A program made the position numbers and the translations under genes. The notes beneath the pieces were generated by a model that had not been told where the DNA came from, made no database searches, and was given only the letters and a program-made list of their open reading frames with translations. From contig JAWKWE010000004.1 in the NCBI GenBank assembly GCA_041397645.1, positions 1,364,001-1,428,000 of the forward strand: DNA of 64,000 nucleotides, in the 5' to 3' direction. Shown here one piece after another: positions 35,416 to 42,656 of this stretch; position 1 is the first letter of the stretch, and each line of letters opens with the position of its first letter. The DNA comes from Hyphomicrobiaceae bacterium. Its GTDB lineage: Bacteria > Pseudomonadota > Alphaproteobacteria > Rhizobiales > Hyphomicrobiaceae.

Positions 35416-35577
35416 TGTCTATTTACGTTCATTATTTGTGTCTGTAAGTCCTGGGGATGGTTTCTCAAAACTAGGGACTTTTTCCCGACTTGGTTCAATT
35501 CTGGCATATAGTCTCCGCGCGATGTGTGTCTTAGATGCACGTGGAGTGCCTTAGCCCATATGCTACCGGTGGCAACG
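35416..35577. promoter_or_regulatory. Divergent control region of lasso synthetase and precursor 1
   Basis: About 160 bases between two outward-facing starts, AT-richer than its neighbours. It must hold the promoter of precursor 1 and that of the leftward synthetase. A CATATAGT-like stretch near 35504-35511 might be a -10 element, but I cannot pair it with a convincing -35 box. Confidence 0.4.
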
Positions 35578-35748
35578 ATGGTTGATCGACCAAATAAGAA
35601 TGAAGGATCCAAGTCGAATTCTAAGCTTGCCTATCGAGCACCCAAACTTATGAAGTTTGGCACGCTTCGGGCGATGACTTTGACATTTGGGAACATGGGC
35701 ACCGTTGACGGCGGAGCAACTACAGGTCTGATGAAAACCGCGGCGTGA
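35578..35748 (+). CDS. Lasso peptide precursor 1
   Basis: A 56-residue peptide matching lasso precursors. The leader carries the B1-binding motif YxxPxLxxxG (Tyr19, Pro22, Leu24, Gly28) followed five residues later by Thr34. By the usual rule Thr34 is at -2, so the core begins at Thr36: T-F-G-N-M-G-T-V-D, with Asp44 as position 9 and ring acceptor. The tail is GGATTGLMKTAA. A Thr at core position 1 is unusual (Gly, Ala, Ser or Cys are common). A GGTGG-like site precedes the ATG at 35578; an in-frame ATG at 35560 is possible. The gene is on the plus strand between the leftward synthetase and B2 genes. Confidence 0.8.
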   Translation: MVDRPNKNEGSKSNSKLAYRAPKLMKFGTLRAMTLTFGNMGTVDGGATTGLMKTAA

Positions 35749-35787
35749 GTTTCCCGTCTAACGAACGGTTTTTTGGTTCGATCTGGC

Positions 35788-36216
35788 TTACCCTTTAAGC
35801 GGCAAGCCAGATGCTGACCAAGTGGTGAGGATCCGCATTTCGTCGGTATCCTCATCCTCTCCTATCAAAATCTTGTTGTCGTGGATCAGCCAAGCATGTG
35901 CGCTGAATTGATCAGCGTTTTTGGCAACGCCGATGCGCAACTCACTGGCAAGACCATTCTGAGACAATAGGCGTTGCAAAGAGAGCGCCCTGACAAGGCA
36001 AGTCGCGCGCGGGGAAAATCTTGACGCTCTTTCGACGGCGAGAACCAACGCCTCCGCTGCCGTGTCCCCCGTACCCGGTGCACTCGCCCAAGACCTCAGG
36101 TTAGCGGTTTGCTGGATCCGCAAACGCGCTTGGCACTGCGCAATGGTAGCTAACGCCCGGGCAAATAGCCGACGGTCTGGGGCCGGGAGACAAACAAAGC
36201 GCACCAACGGGTTCAC
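35788..36216 (-). CDS. Lasso peptide B2 protein (transglutaminase-like leader peptidase)
   Basis: A 142-residue protein of the transglutaminase-like family that cleaves the leader from lasso precursors. The likely catalytic Cys73 is in ATCLVRALSLQRLL, and His107 is in FSAHAWL. An Asp/Glu-rich stretch follows, and Asp113 may complete the triad. The start is a GTG at 36216 that overlaps the kinase stop codon (GTGA), so B2 is translationally coupled to the kinase. Its partner B1 is encoded at 39522-39836, separated by the methyltransferase. Split B1/B2 proteins are typical of many lasso clusters. Confidence 0.9.
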   Translation of the reverse strand: MNPLVRFVCLPAPDRRLFARALATIAQCQARLRIQQTANLRSWASAPGTGDTAAEALVLAVERASRFSPRATCLVRALSLQRLLSQNGLASELRIGVAKNADQFSAHAWLIHDNKILIGEDEDTDEMRILTTWSASGLPLKG

Positions 36217-37151
36217 GGTAAAGCGCTCTCAATTTTGTGCACCACTTCGTCGAGCAAATCATGGCGGCGCGGATATGTCAGCCGGTAGACCGGAAGACTG
36301 TCACCAATCTTCTTTGCAAATTCCATCTGACGCTGGAGCCGTTGAGGCGTATGCACACGACTGTTCATAGTGGAGGCGCAGATCACGGCGAAGAGATCGA
36401 GTCCAGAGAGGCGCTCTAGCGTTATGGTGTTGTCGGCCGCGTCGTCGTGCCCCGGTCTCTCAAGCCAAAACAGAGCGGAAATTTGCACGCCCTCGTGAGG
36501 TTCGGTCGCATCGACAGGCTCGAACAGGAATTTGCCCGCGTCCGGGCTCCATTCACCGCGATAGGCAAGGGCGCCACTGTAGATCGGTACGGTGTCGGCA
36601 TTGAGCTTGAGCCGCAGCGGACCAGGCTGCGCGAATGCTTGGGATCCATCAAATGTCAGGCGAAGCATGTCGTCTGTAACGAGACGTGAGCCTCGCGTGA
36701 GAAGATGGGCTGCCAGGGAGGACTTTCCAGCGCCACTGGGTCCAGTTAATCCGAAGCCGCGTCCTTTCCACTCGACCACAGTGGAGTGCAAGGGTTCCTC
36801 GCCGTGCTGGATCATGGCTGCGCTAACAGCGAAATTTGCAAGGTAAGCTTCGAACGCGTGCGGCGGCCCTGGACAGAGCGCGTGGTAGGAGATTCGACGC
36901 CCGTCGGGAGATACGACGAATTCCAGCCAGTCGTTCCAACGCATGTAGATTGAGCCATCGCCCAGAACGCTGACCTGGCCCCATTCGTCGGTTGGTGGCG
37001 GCAAACTATCTCGGATGCGTTCGAAGTCCGTCGCGTCGCCGCTGTCGAGTTGTGAATAGGCGGCAGCGCCTGCCGGTGCAGTCGGTAAAGAAAGCGCCAT
37101 GTCACTACCCAGGGTCACCCCGTAGACGCGGTAGAGAAATTGGGAATTCAT
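36213..37151 (-). CDS. HPr-kinase-like protein of the lasso cluster
   Basis: A 312-residue protein starting YRVYG near residue 8, typical of lasso-associated HPr-kinase homologues. The P-loop is GPSGAGKSS (137-145) with His122 in LHSTVVEWKG ahead of it, and Asp160-Asp161 follow in LVTDD. In the paeninodin cluster a homologous kinase phosphorylates the C-terminal Ser of the peptide. Here none of the predicted cores ends in Ser, so the target may differ: Ser or Thr in rings or tails, or another molecule. The ATG at 37151 is chosen over a GTG at 37199 because the extra 16 residues do not fit the family. The GTGA overlap couples it to B2. Confidence 0.88.
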   Translation of the reverse strand: MNSQFLYRVYGVTLGSDMALSLPTAPAGAAAYSQLDSGDATDFERIRDSLPPPTDEWGQVSVLGDGSIYMRWNDWLEFVVSPDGRRISYHALCPGPPHAFEAYLANFAVSAAMIQHGEEPLHSTVVEWKGRGFGLTGPSGAGKSSLAAHLLTRGSRLVTDDMLRLTFDGSQAFAQPGPLRLKLNADTVPIYSGALAYRGEWSPDAGKFLFEPVDATEPHEGVQISALFWLERPGHDDAADNTITLERLSGLDLFAVICASTMNSRVHTPQRLQRQMEFAKKIGDSLPVYRLTYPRRHDLLDEVVHKIESALP

Positions 37152-37486
37152 GACCGTGATTGGGCGAATTTTTCGTGGCGCTGCAAGTGGTGATACCACA
37201 ACGAGGCGTCGAGCATTGAAGATAGTAGGAGCATCAGCATAGGTCTTGAGATCGAACGATTAGAAGTGCCTTTGCATGAAGCGTTGTATATGAGTGCGGT
37301 CCGAAACATCAAACAGTCCTTTAGTGCGCCGGACCTTCGGCGACATGGGCGCGGATAACGCGAATCCGATCTCGTTTTCGGCCCCATGTGTCTTCTGGCA
37401 TAGTTTGATTCCATTTATGAATTTCCCCAGTTTCCTGTTCTAGCGAATCAGATAGCTCTGTGTGCTCATGCTGCAGGGTTCAGGGG
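37152..37486. other. Intergenic region with a possible relic lasso precursor
   Basis: The 335 bases between the kinase start and precursor 2 hold the divergent promoters. A short frame at 37290-37358 reads MSAVRNIKQSFSAPDLRRHG and then ends two residues later. It contains a Phe-x-x-Pro-x-Leu-x-x-x-Gly version of the leader motif at the expected distance from the start. In another frame, 37333-37347 spells T-F-G-D-M, close to the core of precursor 1. This could be a decayed fourth precursor or chance. Confidence 0.3.
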
Positions 37487-37636
37487 ATGGCGGGCGTCGT
37501 GGCTGCGCCTCAACGCAAAAAGCAAGTCTATAAGCCCCCTCAGCTGAAAAGGCTCGGGACGCTTCGGCAGGCGACATTGACGGTGGGTAATATGGGAAGC
37601 CGGGACGGAGCGCGCATGAGGCGCACCCACGTCTGA
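37487..37636 (+). CDS. Lasso peptide precursor 2
   Basis: A 49-residue peptide from the ATG at 37487, with AGGG eight bases upstream. The leader motif YKPPQLKRLG (Tyr15, Pro18, Leu20, Gly24) is followed by Thr30. The predicted core starts at Thr32: T-V-G-N-M-G-S-R-D, with Asp40 as ring position 9, then a short basic tail GARMRRTHV. The nucleotide sequence around GGNACGCTTCGG and GGGNAANATGGG resembles precursor 1, so the two probably arose by duplication. It lies on the plus strand between the leftward kinase and methyltransferase genes. The basic tail distinguishes the product from the others. Confidence 0.78.
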   Translation: MAGVVAAPQRKKQVYKPPQLKRLGTLRQATLTVGNMGSRDGARMRRTHV

Positions 37637-37755
37637 GCTTGGCGCCGCCCACTTGACCCTGATTCGATGGCTGCGGCGGATAGGCCGTCATCGGAAAACT
37701 CGTTGTACGAATCGGTTAGTCTGTGCGCGTCGTGATAACCTTGGAGGAGGACGTC

Positions 37756-37905
37756 GTGCCCACGCCTAAAAGGCAAAAGCATCGCTATAACGTTCCGAAG
37801 CTAACGAAATTCGGCACCCTCCGGGATATGACGTTGAACGTTGGCTTGAGGGGCAGCCAAGACGGCGGGATATGGATCATCTTCAGATTGAGGACGCAGG
37901 CCTAG
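37756..37905 (+). CDS. Lasso peptide precursor 3
   Basis: A 49-residue peptide starting at GTG 37756, five bases after an excellent GGAGGAGG site. Upstream in-frame codons to 37723 are unlikely to be used. The leader motif YNVPKLTKFG (Tyr11, Pro14, Leu16, Gly20) is followed by Thr26. The predicted core begins at Asn28: N-V-G-L-R-G-S-Q-D, with Asp36 as ring position 9, then a hydrophobic and basic tail GGIWIIFRLRTQA. Its stop codon overlaps the methyltransferase stop on the other strand in a CTAG at 37902-37905. An Asn at core position 1 would be very unusual, so the cleavage site needs proof. Confidence 0.78.
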   Translation: MPTPKRQKHRYNVPKLTKFGTLRDMTLNVGLRGSQDGGIWIIFRLRTQA

Positions 37906-39473
37906 TTGCGCAAGCCAAGTCGTTTCCAGATATCACCGGATTTGAGAAATAGATCGGCGGCGCGCAGAGCTTTGACGGCATCAACGGCATCGCGTCCCGT
38001 TTCGGGCGCATTCAGATCGGCATGAATCCTTAACAGCGGCTTTGCTCTTTCAAGCAGATCGGGAATAGTGCAAGCACCCTCCTCGCAGGCGGCCTCGAAC
38101 GCATGGTGCCACGTGGAAACGTGTACGCCTGCGCCCGCCGTGGGCGAGGCTAATGCATAGATGCCGCGCCCCTCTCGCCACTCTTGCGCGACAAACCTGT
38201 TGAACTTCCCGCAGGCATTGCGTGCTTCGGCACTCACCGAGGTGGTGACAGGCTTCAGCATGCGCAGGCTGCACAGGTCCAGCAGCGCGCGAATTATATC
38301 GTCGATATTCGCCGCAGGTTCCATTGAACTGGCAATCCCTTTCGCACAGAGAGGACCAGCGACTTCAGCGAAGACGGCAAGTACGCTGCGCGCGGCTACG
38401 CGTCGAGATTTAGCAATCGCCAACGCCGGACCGCTCAATTCGACCGGAACCGTCAAATCAATCTCTTCGGCGGGCTGAACGAGGGCGAAGTTTTGCGTGG
38501 CGAGCTTGTCCCGGCGCGTTTGCGGACTAAGACGCACTATTCCTTTTGCGAAGATGTCGCTTCGGAACGTCTTGTTGAGTAGAAAATCACGTGTGGTCTC
38601 ACGCAGGATGGGATCATCGATCTCCTGCAGGAGATCCCTTGCCGGTTCGGAAAAACTCTCGTCGGACGCGTGCTCGATAAGGCGGGCGCTGCCGACGTAG
38701 CGCAGGCCTGAAGGTTCAAGTGAGCTGGCCACATCGCTGAAGAAACTAGGATGCCAGTTCCGACCCATGTACTCATGGATATTGTATAGCGGATTGGTCG
38801 ACTCGATGTCTTTCAAGGTGTGCCGTGCGAAGGGAGTTTCGGTGAAGTATCCCCCATCGTCACATTGCCCGAGCCGGGACGCGAAGCGCATTGCTGCATT
38901 CCATTGCTGGTAGGCGCCGACGTTGGGTGAGACAAGATCTCCATGAAGGCGCAGCAATTGCTGCAGGGGTACGACCGCGGCCATGCCCGGCATGGCGTTG
39001 TAGGTGAGGAAAAAAATCCCGCCTGGAGCGAGATGCTTTTGCAAAATCTCCACGACTGCGGCGCGGTTCTCCTGAGAGATCCACGACCAGATGCCGGGCG
39101 CGGTAATGATGTCGAACTGCGGAAGGTCGGGATGGTCGACAAGTTGTGAGAATGGCAGATCGAGCGCCCTCAAGTGTACGCCGGAAGCAGCTGCCAATCG
39201 GTTGGCATAGGCAGCATGTTCCGGGTTGGCATCGGTGCCCCAGTACTCACCAGGGTCGGCTGCGGCGTGGACGTTGAGCGCTACGCCGGTGCCATATCCC
39301 AGTTCGAGGTATCGCAGCGGACGGGTTTCTGGAAATGCGACGCCGCAATCGGTTACAGCCAGTCGCAGCCAAGCGGGAGAGAGATAGCTGAGATAGCGAT
39401 AATGGTAGCGCATCTCGATCGTGTAGCCATCGATATCGCGCTGCTGCTGCGGTGTGTCGTTGAAATCCGTCAA
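37902..39473 (-). CDS. SAM-dependent methyltransferase with regulatory domain
   Basis: A 523-residue class I methyltransferase. The SAM-binding motif LELGYGTGVALN is near residues 55-66, with an acidic loop at GTDANPEHA and PGGIFFLTYNAMPGM. A long C-terminal part resembles the methyltransferase regulatory domain family, with LRYVGSARLIEHASDESFSEPARDLL and a winged-helix-like end. It sits between precursors 2-3 and the B1 gene and is therefore a candidate tailoring enzyme for the lasso peptides or a cell-envelope target. Its stop is shared (CTAG) with precursor 3. It is larger than known lasso C-terminal O-methyltransferases; a role in this cluster is inference from position. Confidence 0.85.
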   Translation of the reverse strand: MTDFNDTPQQQRDIDGYTIEMRYHYRYLSYLSPAWLRLAVTDCGVAFPETRPLRYLELGYGTGVALNVHAAADPGEYWGTDANPEHAAYANRLAAASGVHLRALDLPFSQLVDHPDLPQFDIITAPGIWSWISQENRAAVVEILQKHLAPGGIFFLTYNAMPGMAAVVPLQQLLRLHGDLVSPNVGAYQQWNAAMRFASRLGQCDDGGYFTETPFARHTLKDIESTNPLYNIHEYMGRNWHPSFFSDVASSLEPSGLRYVGSARLIEHASDESFSEPARDLLQEIDDPILRETTRDFLLNKTFRSDIFAKGIVRLSPQTRRDKLATQNFALVQPAEEIDLTVPVELSGPALAIAKSRRVAARSVLAVFAEVAGPLCAKGIASSMEPAANIDDIIRALLDLCSLRMLKPVTTSVSAEARNACGKFNRFVAQEWREGRGIYALASPTAGAGVHVSTWHHAFEAACEEGACTIPDLLERAKPLLRIHADLNAPETGRDAVDAVKALRAADLFLKSGDIWKRLGLRN

Positions 39474-39521
39474 GTCAAGACTCGCTGCGCGCGTCGATCT
39501 CGCGTGCTGGTGGCTTGTGAG

Positions 39522-39836
39522 CTAGACATCGGTCACGATTTCGATCAGGCCCTCGTCGTTGAGCTTGGTAACGAGGTCGATAATGTCAGATGTACATTGC
39601 GTCTCATCGACATCATAGACGGCTACAACTGTAGAGACGAGCGCGGCAACCTCTTGGACACCTTCGAGTGCGGCCCAGATGTGCGCGCCGACGGGATCAA
39701 GCCCAAAATATTGCGCGCTTTTGAGATTGAGGATCGCGACTTCGCCGTTTAATTCGCATGAAACCTGATCGGCAGATTTTCTGATGCGTGTGGAAGGGGT
39801 GATCACGTGATCCTCAAGCGTATCAATCTCGGCCAT
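39522..39836 (-). CDS. PqqD-like lasso peptide B1 (leader-binding) protein
   Basis: About 104 residues of the PqqD/RRE fold. ITPSTRIRKSADQVSCELNG, then VAILNLKSAQYFGLDPVGAHIWAAL, and the C-terminal VVAVYDVDETQCTSDIIDLVTKLNDEGLI are typical. It binds the YxxPxLxxxG leader and delivers the precursor to B2 and C. The start at 39836 is preferred; an ATG at 39848 adds four residues and one at 39872 adds twelve. It could be mistaken for a PQQ biosynthesis gene in a PQQ-using organism, but no pqqA/C/E is near, and the flanks are lasso genes. Confidence 0.88.
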   Translation of the reverse strand: MAEIDTLEDHVITPSTRIRKSADQVSCELNGEVAILNLKSAQYFGLDPVGAHIWAALEGVQEVAALVSTVVAVYDVDETQCTSDIIDLVTKLNDEGLIEIVTDV

Positions 39837-39910
39837 TTTTGCGCCCATGCCGGTCAATCGGCGACCGCCCACTCTGCTTCAGTAAACGGCACCTGTTCTC
39901 CACGCAAGTC

Positions 39911-41008
39911 TCAGGGACCGGCGTTGCCGGAAATTCCCGATAGCGCCAGTTCTGACCGCGCGCGCACGGCGCGCACGGCATCGGCTAAGCTGTCGTGGGC
40001 CGGTAGTGTGAAGGCCACAGGTGTTAGCAGCGGGATATTCCATAGTCGAACTGAAAGGTCCTGCTGCAGCCATTGACGCAGGTAGGCCTGGCGTAGCCGT
40101 CCCGGCTTCACCGCATCGAGTATCGGCAACGTGGGAGTCATGCTCTCTCCGAGAACCATTCGGTACCAAGTGAGCATCGTCCATGCGGCTGTCTTCAGTC
40201 CTGCCTTGTCCAGCAGCGTATAGACCGCATCCCAGTCGACGGGCTGTTGGCGCACCAGCTTCTCGAAGTCTTTCACGTTGCAGGCGGAGAGGTTGTTCAC
40301 GTAGCGGGCAAACACCGGATGCACGAGCATGACAATGAGCGCGGCTTCATTGTTCAGGCCGTAAAACCCCGCCGTTTTGTTTCGACCTTCTAGAAATGGC
40401 GTTGCAAGATCGCAGCGCGCTCGCCCGGGACGAATGATGTCCCAATGAAGATCGATCGTGACTGGCGCACGCACGAGCGTGACTTCGTGCGTCAGGTTTT
40501 TTTCATCGATGCGCAGTGTGAAGCCGGCTTTCTCAAGGAGGGATATTGCGTCGTTGCGCTTTGCTGCTGGAATAAGGATATCGATATCGTTGGCGCTCCG
40601 CAAAGCTGGTGTTTGCCACACCAACTCGCGAACATGAGTGCCCTTGAAGACAGCGTATGTGATGCCGGCCTGTTGAAAGAGACTATCGACCTCGGCAATG
40701 GCCGCGCGCTGGGCAAGATATCGACCTGCTTCTTCCCACCGTTTCGCCTTGAACGTGGCACGAAGACCATCGCTAACCGGTGCGTCGAAGGATGGGCGCG
40801 AGATGCGTTCGTCCCATAAAGAGGCCACTCCCTCATCGGCGAAGACGGCAACAGCGGTATGCGGGTCTGCGCTTTTGCACAGTTTTACAAGTATACCGCT
40901 GAGTTCCTGCGCGGTTGCGTCCGGATCGTCGGCACGGAGCATCAGGCGCTGGCGCACGAGCGTGTGCAACGAGAGCGGCGTATATTTGCTCGATGCGGCA
41001 TCAGTCAT
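39911..41008 (-). CDS. NTP_transf_5-type nucleotidyltransferase of the lasso cluster
   Basis: A 365-residue nucleotidyltransferase-like protein. The metal-binding DID triplet is at Asp141-Ile-Asp143 in SANDIDILIPAAKRN, preceded by YAVFKGTHVREL with Lys122. A second acidic patch is in VTIDLHWDII. Proteins of this family are found in several lasso clusters, including paeninodin-type, with no assigned role; nucleotidylation of the peptide or of a partner is possible. The ATG at 41008 overlaps the ABC exporter stop by eight bases, so the two are coupled. Confidence 0.85.
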   Translation of the reverse strand: MTDAASSKYTPLSLHTLVRQRLMLRADDPDATAQELSGILVKLCKSADPHTAVAVFADEGVASLWDERISRPSFDAPVSDGLRATFKAKRWEEAGRYLAQRAAIAEVDSLFQQAGITYAVFKGTHVRELVWQTPALRSANDIDILIPAAKRNDAISLLEKAGFTLRIDEKNLTHEVTLVRAPVTIDLHWDIIRPGRARCDLATPFLEGRNKTAGFYGLNNEAALIVMLVHPVFARYVNNLSACNVKDFEKLVRQQPVDWDAVYTLLDKAGLKTAAWTMLTWYRMVLGESMTPTLPILDAVKPGRLRQAYLRQWLQQDLSVRLWNIPLLTPVAFTLPAHDSLADAVRAVRARSELALSGISGNAGP

Positions 41009-42656
41009 GCTCGCACACCGAAATGATTTGTCCATTATCCATAGTGACGATGCGATTGGCGAGCGCCAGGCTTGCAGGCCGGTGTGTAATCAGGATGACG
41101 GTACGTTGCGACAAGACATCGTGGGCCTGTTGAATGAACGAGACCTCGCCATCTGGATCGAACATTGCTGTTGCTTCATCCAAGATCAGGATTGGCGGAT
41201 TTTTGATAAGCGCACGCGCTAGAGCAATGCGCTGGCGCTGTCCGCCGGACAGGCGAACGCCACGATCACCGATGATGGTGTCGTATCCCTGGGGCAACGC
41301 GTGGATGAAGTCGTGCGCTTGTGCTGAACGTGCGGCGGCCTCGATCTCGTGAGTAGACGCGTCGACGCGGCCGAAAGCGATGTTGTCGCGCACGCTCGCA
41401 TTAAAGAGCTGAAGCTGCTGCGGCACGAGGCCGATGGCGCTCCGAAGGCTATGCAGACTTACGGTTGAGGTATCGGTGCCATCTATCGAGATGGTACCAA
41501 ACTGGGGTTGAAAGAACCCCATGATAAGATGCACGAGCGTAGTCTTTCCCGAACCGTTGTGTCCGGTCAATGCGATCGTTTCACCGGGCGCAATGTCGAG
41601 CGATATGCCGGTTAGTGCATTCGCGCGGCCAGGATAGGCGAAGCTGACGTCTTTCAGGCTGATCGCGCCGGCGGGTGTCGCTAGATCGGTTTTGCGTCGT
41701 GGGCCGGATTCGGGGATTTGCGCCAGAATGTGCTCAAGGCGTTGGAGCGTACCACGTGTGCGCTGGGTCTGTCCGTATAGGCTTGCAAGTCCGCTTAGGG
41801 GCCGTGCCGCAGCCGCAGCGTAGAGGAGGAAAGTCACAAGCTCGGACGGGGACAGATTGCCTTGCTGGATCCGGGAACTGGCGAACCATACGATGAGCAC
41901 GACGGCGCAAGATGTGGCGAAGTGGGTTGCCGGCTCCAGTAGCGCATAAAGCTGCTGTTGCTTGATAGCGAGCTTCTCCACGTTGCGGACTTGTCGGTTG
42001 TAGCGTTCCGATTCAGACTTCTCGCGCGCGAAGGCCTTGATGGCGGCTAGCATCGATAAATTTTCTTCGGCAGTTGCTGTTGCCTGCGCATAAGCATCCT
42101 GAAGCTGCGCCGAGATGGGGCGCATCCGTCGGCCAATGAGCTTAAGAGCGATGATAAGGGCAGGCATAAGAAAGGCGACAGCGATGGCCAGCACGGGATC
42201 AATGCGGATCAACATCAAATAGGCGCCCGCAATCGTGAGGAAAAGCGGCAGCGCGGAAAGCAGGGTGCCTGTGATGTAACTCGAAACCTGGCCGGCTTCA
42301 AAGGTAAGCAGCGCGAGCAGATCGCCATGTCGGTGAGCGTAATGAAACGTGAGCGGTAAGGACTGAAGATGGTCATATATACGCATGCTCAAGTCGGCCA
42401 GGATGCGCTGCTCGGTTCTGTTGGTGACGATGGCAAGCGCGGCATTGACCGCCGCAAGAAGAGCAAGCAACGCGAGTAGTGCAAGGACGATGCGGGTCGG
42501 ATTGGCAGAGGCGGATTTCAAGACGTCGCCAGCGAGGACACCGCCGAACCAGGGTATCGAGAGCGTGATTGCAGTGCTGGCGAGCATCAGCCCGAGTGCC
42601 AACGCCAACGGCGCGCGGTAGGGCTTTGCAAAGCCGATGAGCATTCGAACGTTCAT
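41001..42656 (-). CDS. ABC exporter (permease-ATPase fusion), likely lasso peptide export
   Basis: A 551-residue half-transporter with six membrane helices in the first 300 residues and an ATPase domain. Walker A is in LTGHNGSGKTTLVHL, the signature is in VRLSGGQRQRIALARAL, and Walker B is in PPILILDEATAMFD. The organisation equals McjD-like exporters, which pump the mature lasso peptide out and give self-immunity. Its ATG overlaps the YdcF stop (ATGA at 42653-42656), and its stop overlaps the nucleotidyltransferase start. Substrate assignment is by context; lipid or polysaccharide export is an alternative since envelope genes are adjacent. Confidence 0.88.
   Translation of the reverse strand: MNVRMLIGFAKPYRAPLALALGLMLASTAITLSIPWFGGVLAGDVLKSASANPTRIVLALLALLALLAAVNAALAIVTNRTEQRILADLSMRIYDHLQSLPLTFHYAHRHGDLLALLTFEAGQVSSYITGTLLSALPLFLTIAGAYLMLIRIDPVLAIAVAFLMPALIIALKLIGRRMRPISAQLQDAYAQATATAEENLSMLAAIKAFAREKSESERYNRQVRNVEKLAIKQQQLYALLEPATHFATSCAVVLIVWFASSRIQQGNLSPSELVTFLLYAAAAARPLSGLASLYGQTQRTRGTLQRLEHILAQIPESGPRRKTDLATPAGAISLKDVSFAYPGRANALTGISLDIAPGETIALTGHNGSGKTTLVHLIMGFFQPQFGTISIDGTDTSTVSLHSLRSAIGLVPQQLQLFNASVRDNIAFGRVDASTHEIEAAARSAQAHDFIHALPQGYDTIIGDRGVRLSGGQRQRIALARALIKNPPILILDEATAMFDPDGEVSFIQQAHDVLSQRTVILITHRPASLALANRIVTMDNGQIISVCEHD

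Noticed and set aside
39522..39836. PqqD as part of PQQ biosynthesis
   Set aside because: No pqqA, pqqC or pqqE is nearby. Flanking lasso genes and precursors with the YxxPxLxxxG leader make it a lasso B1 protein.
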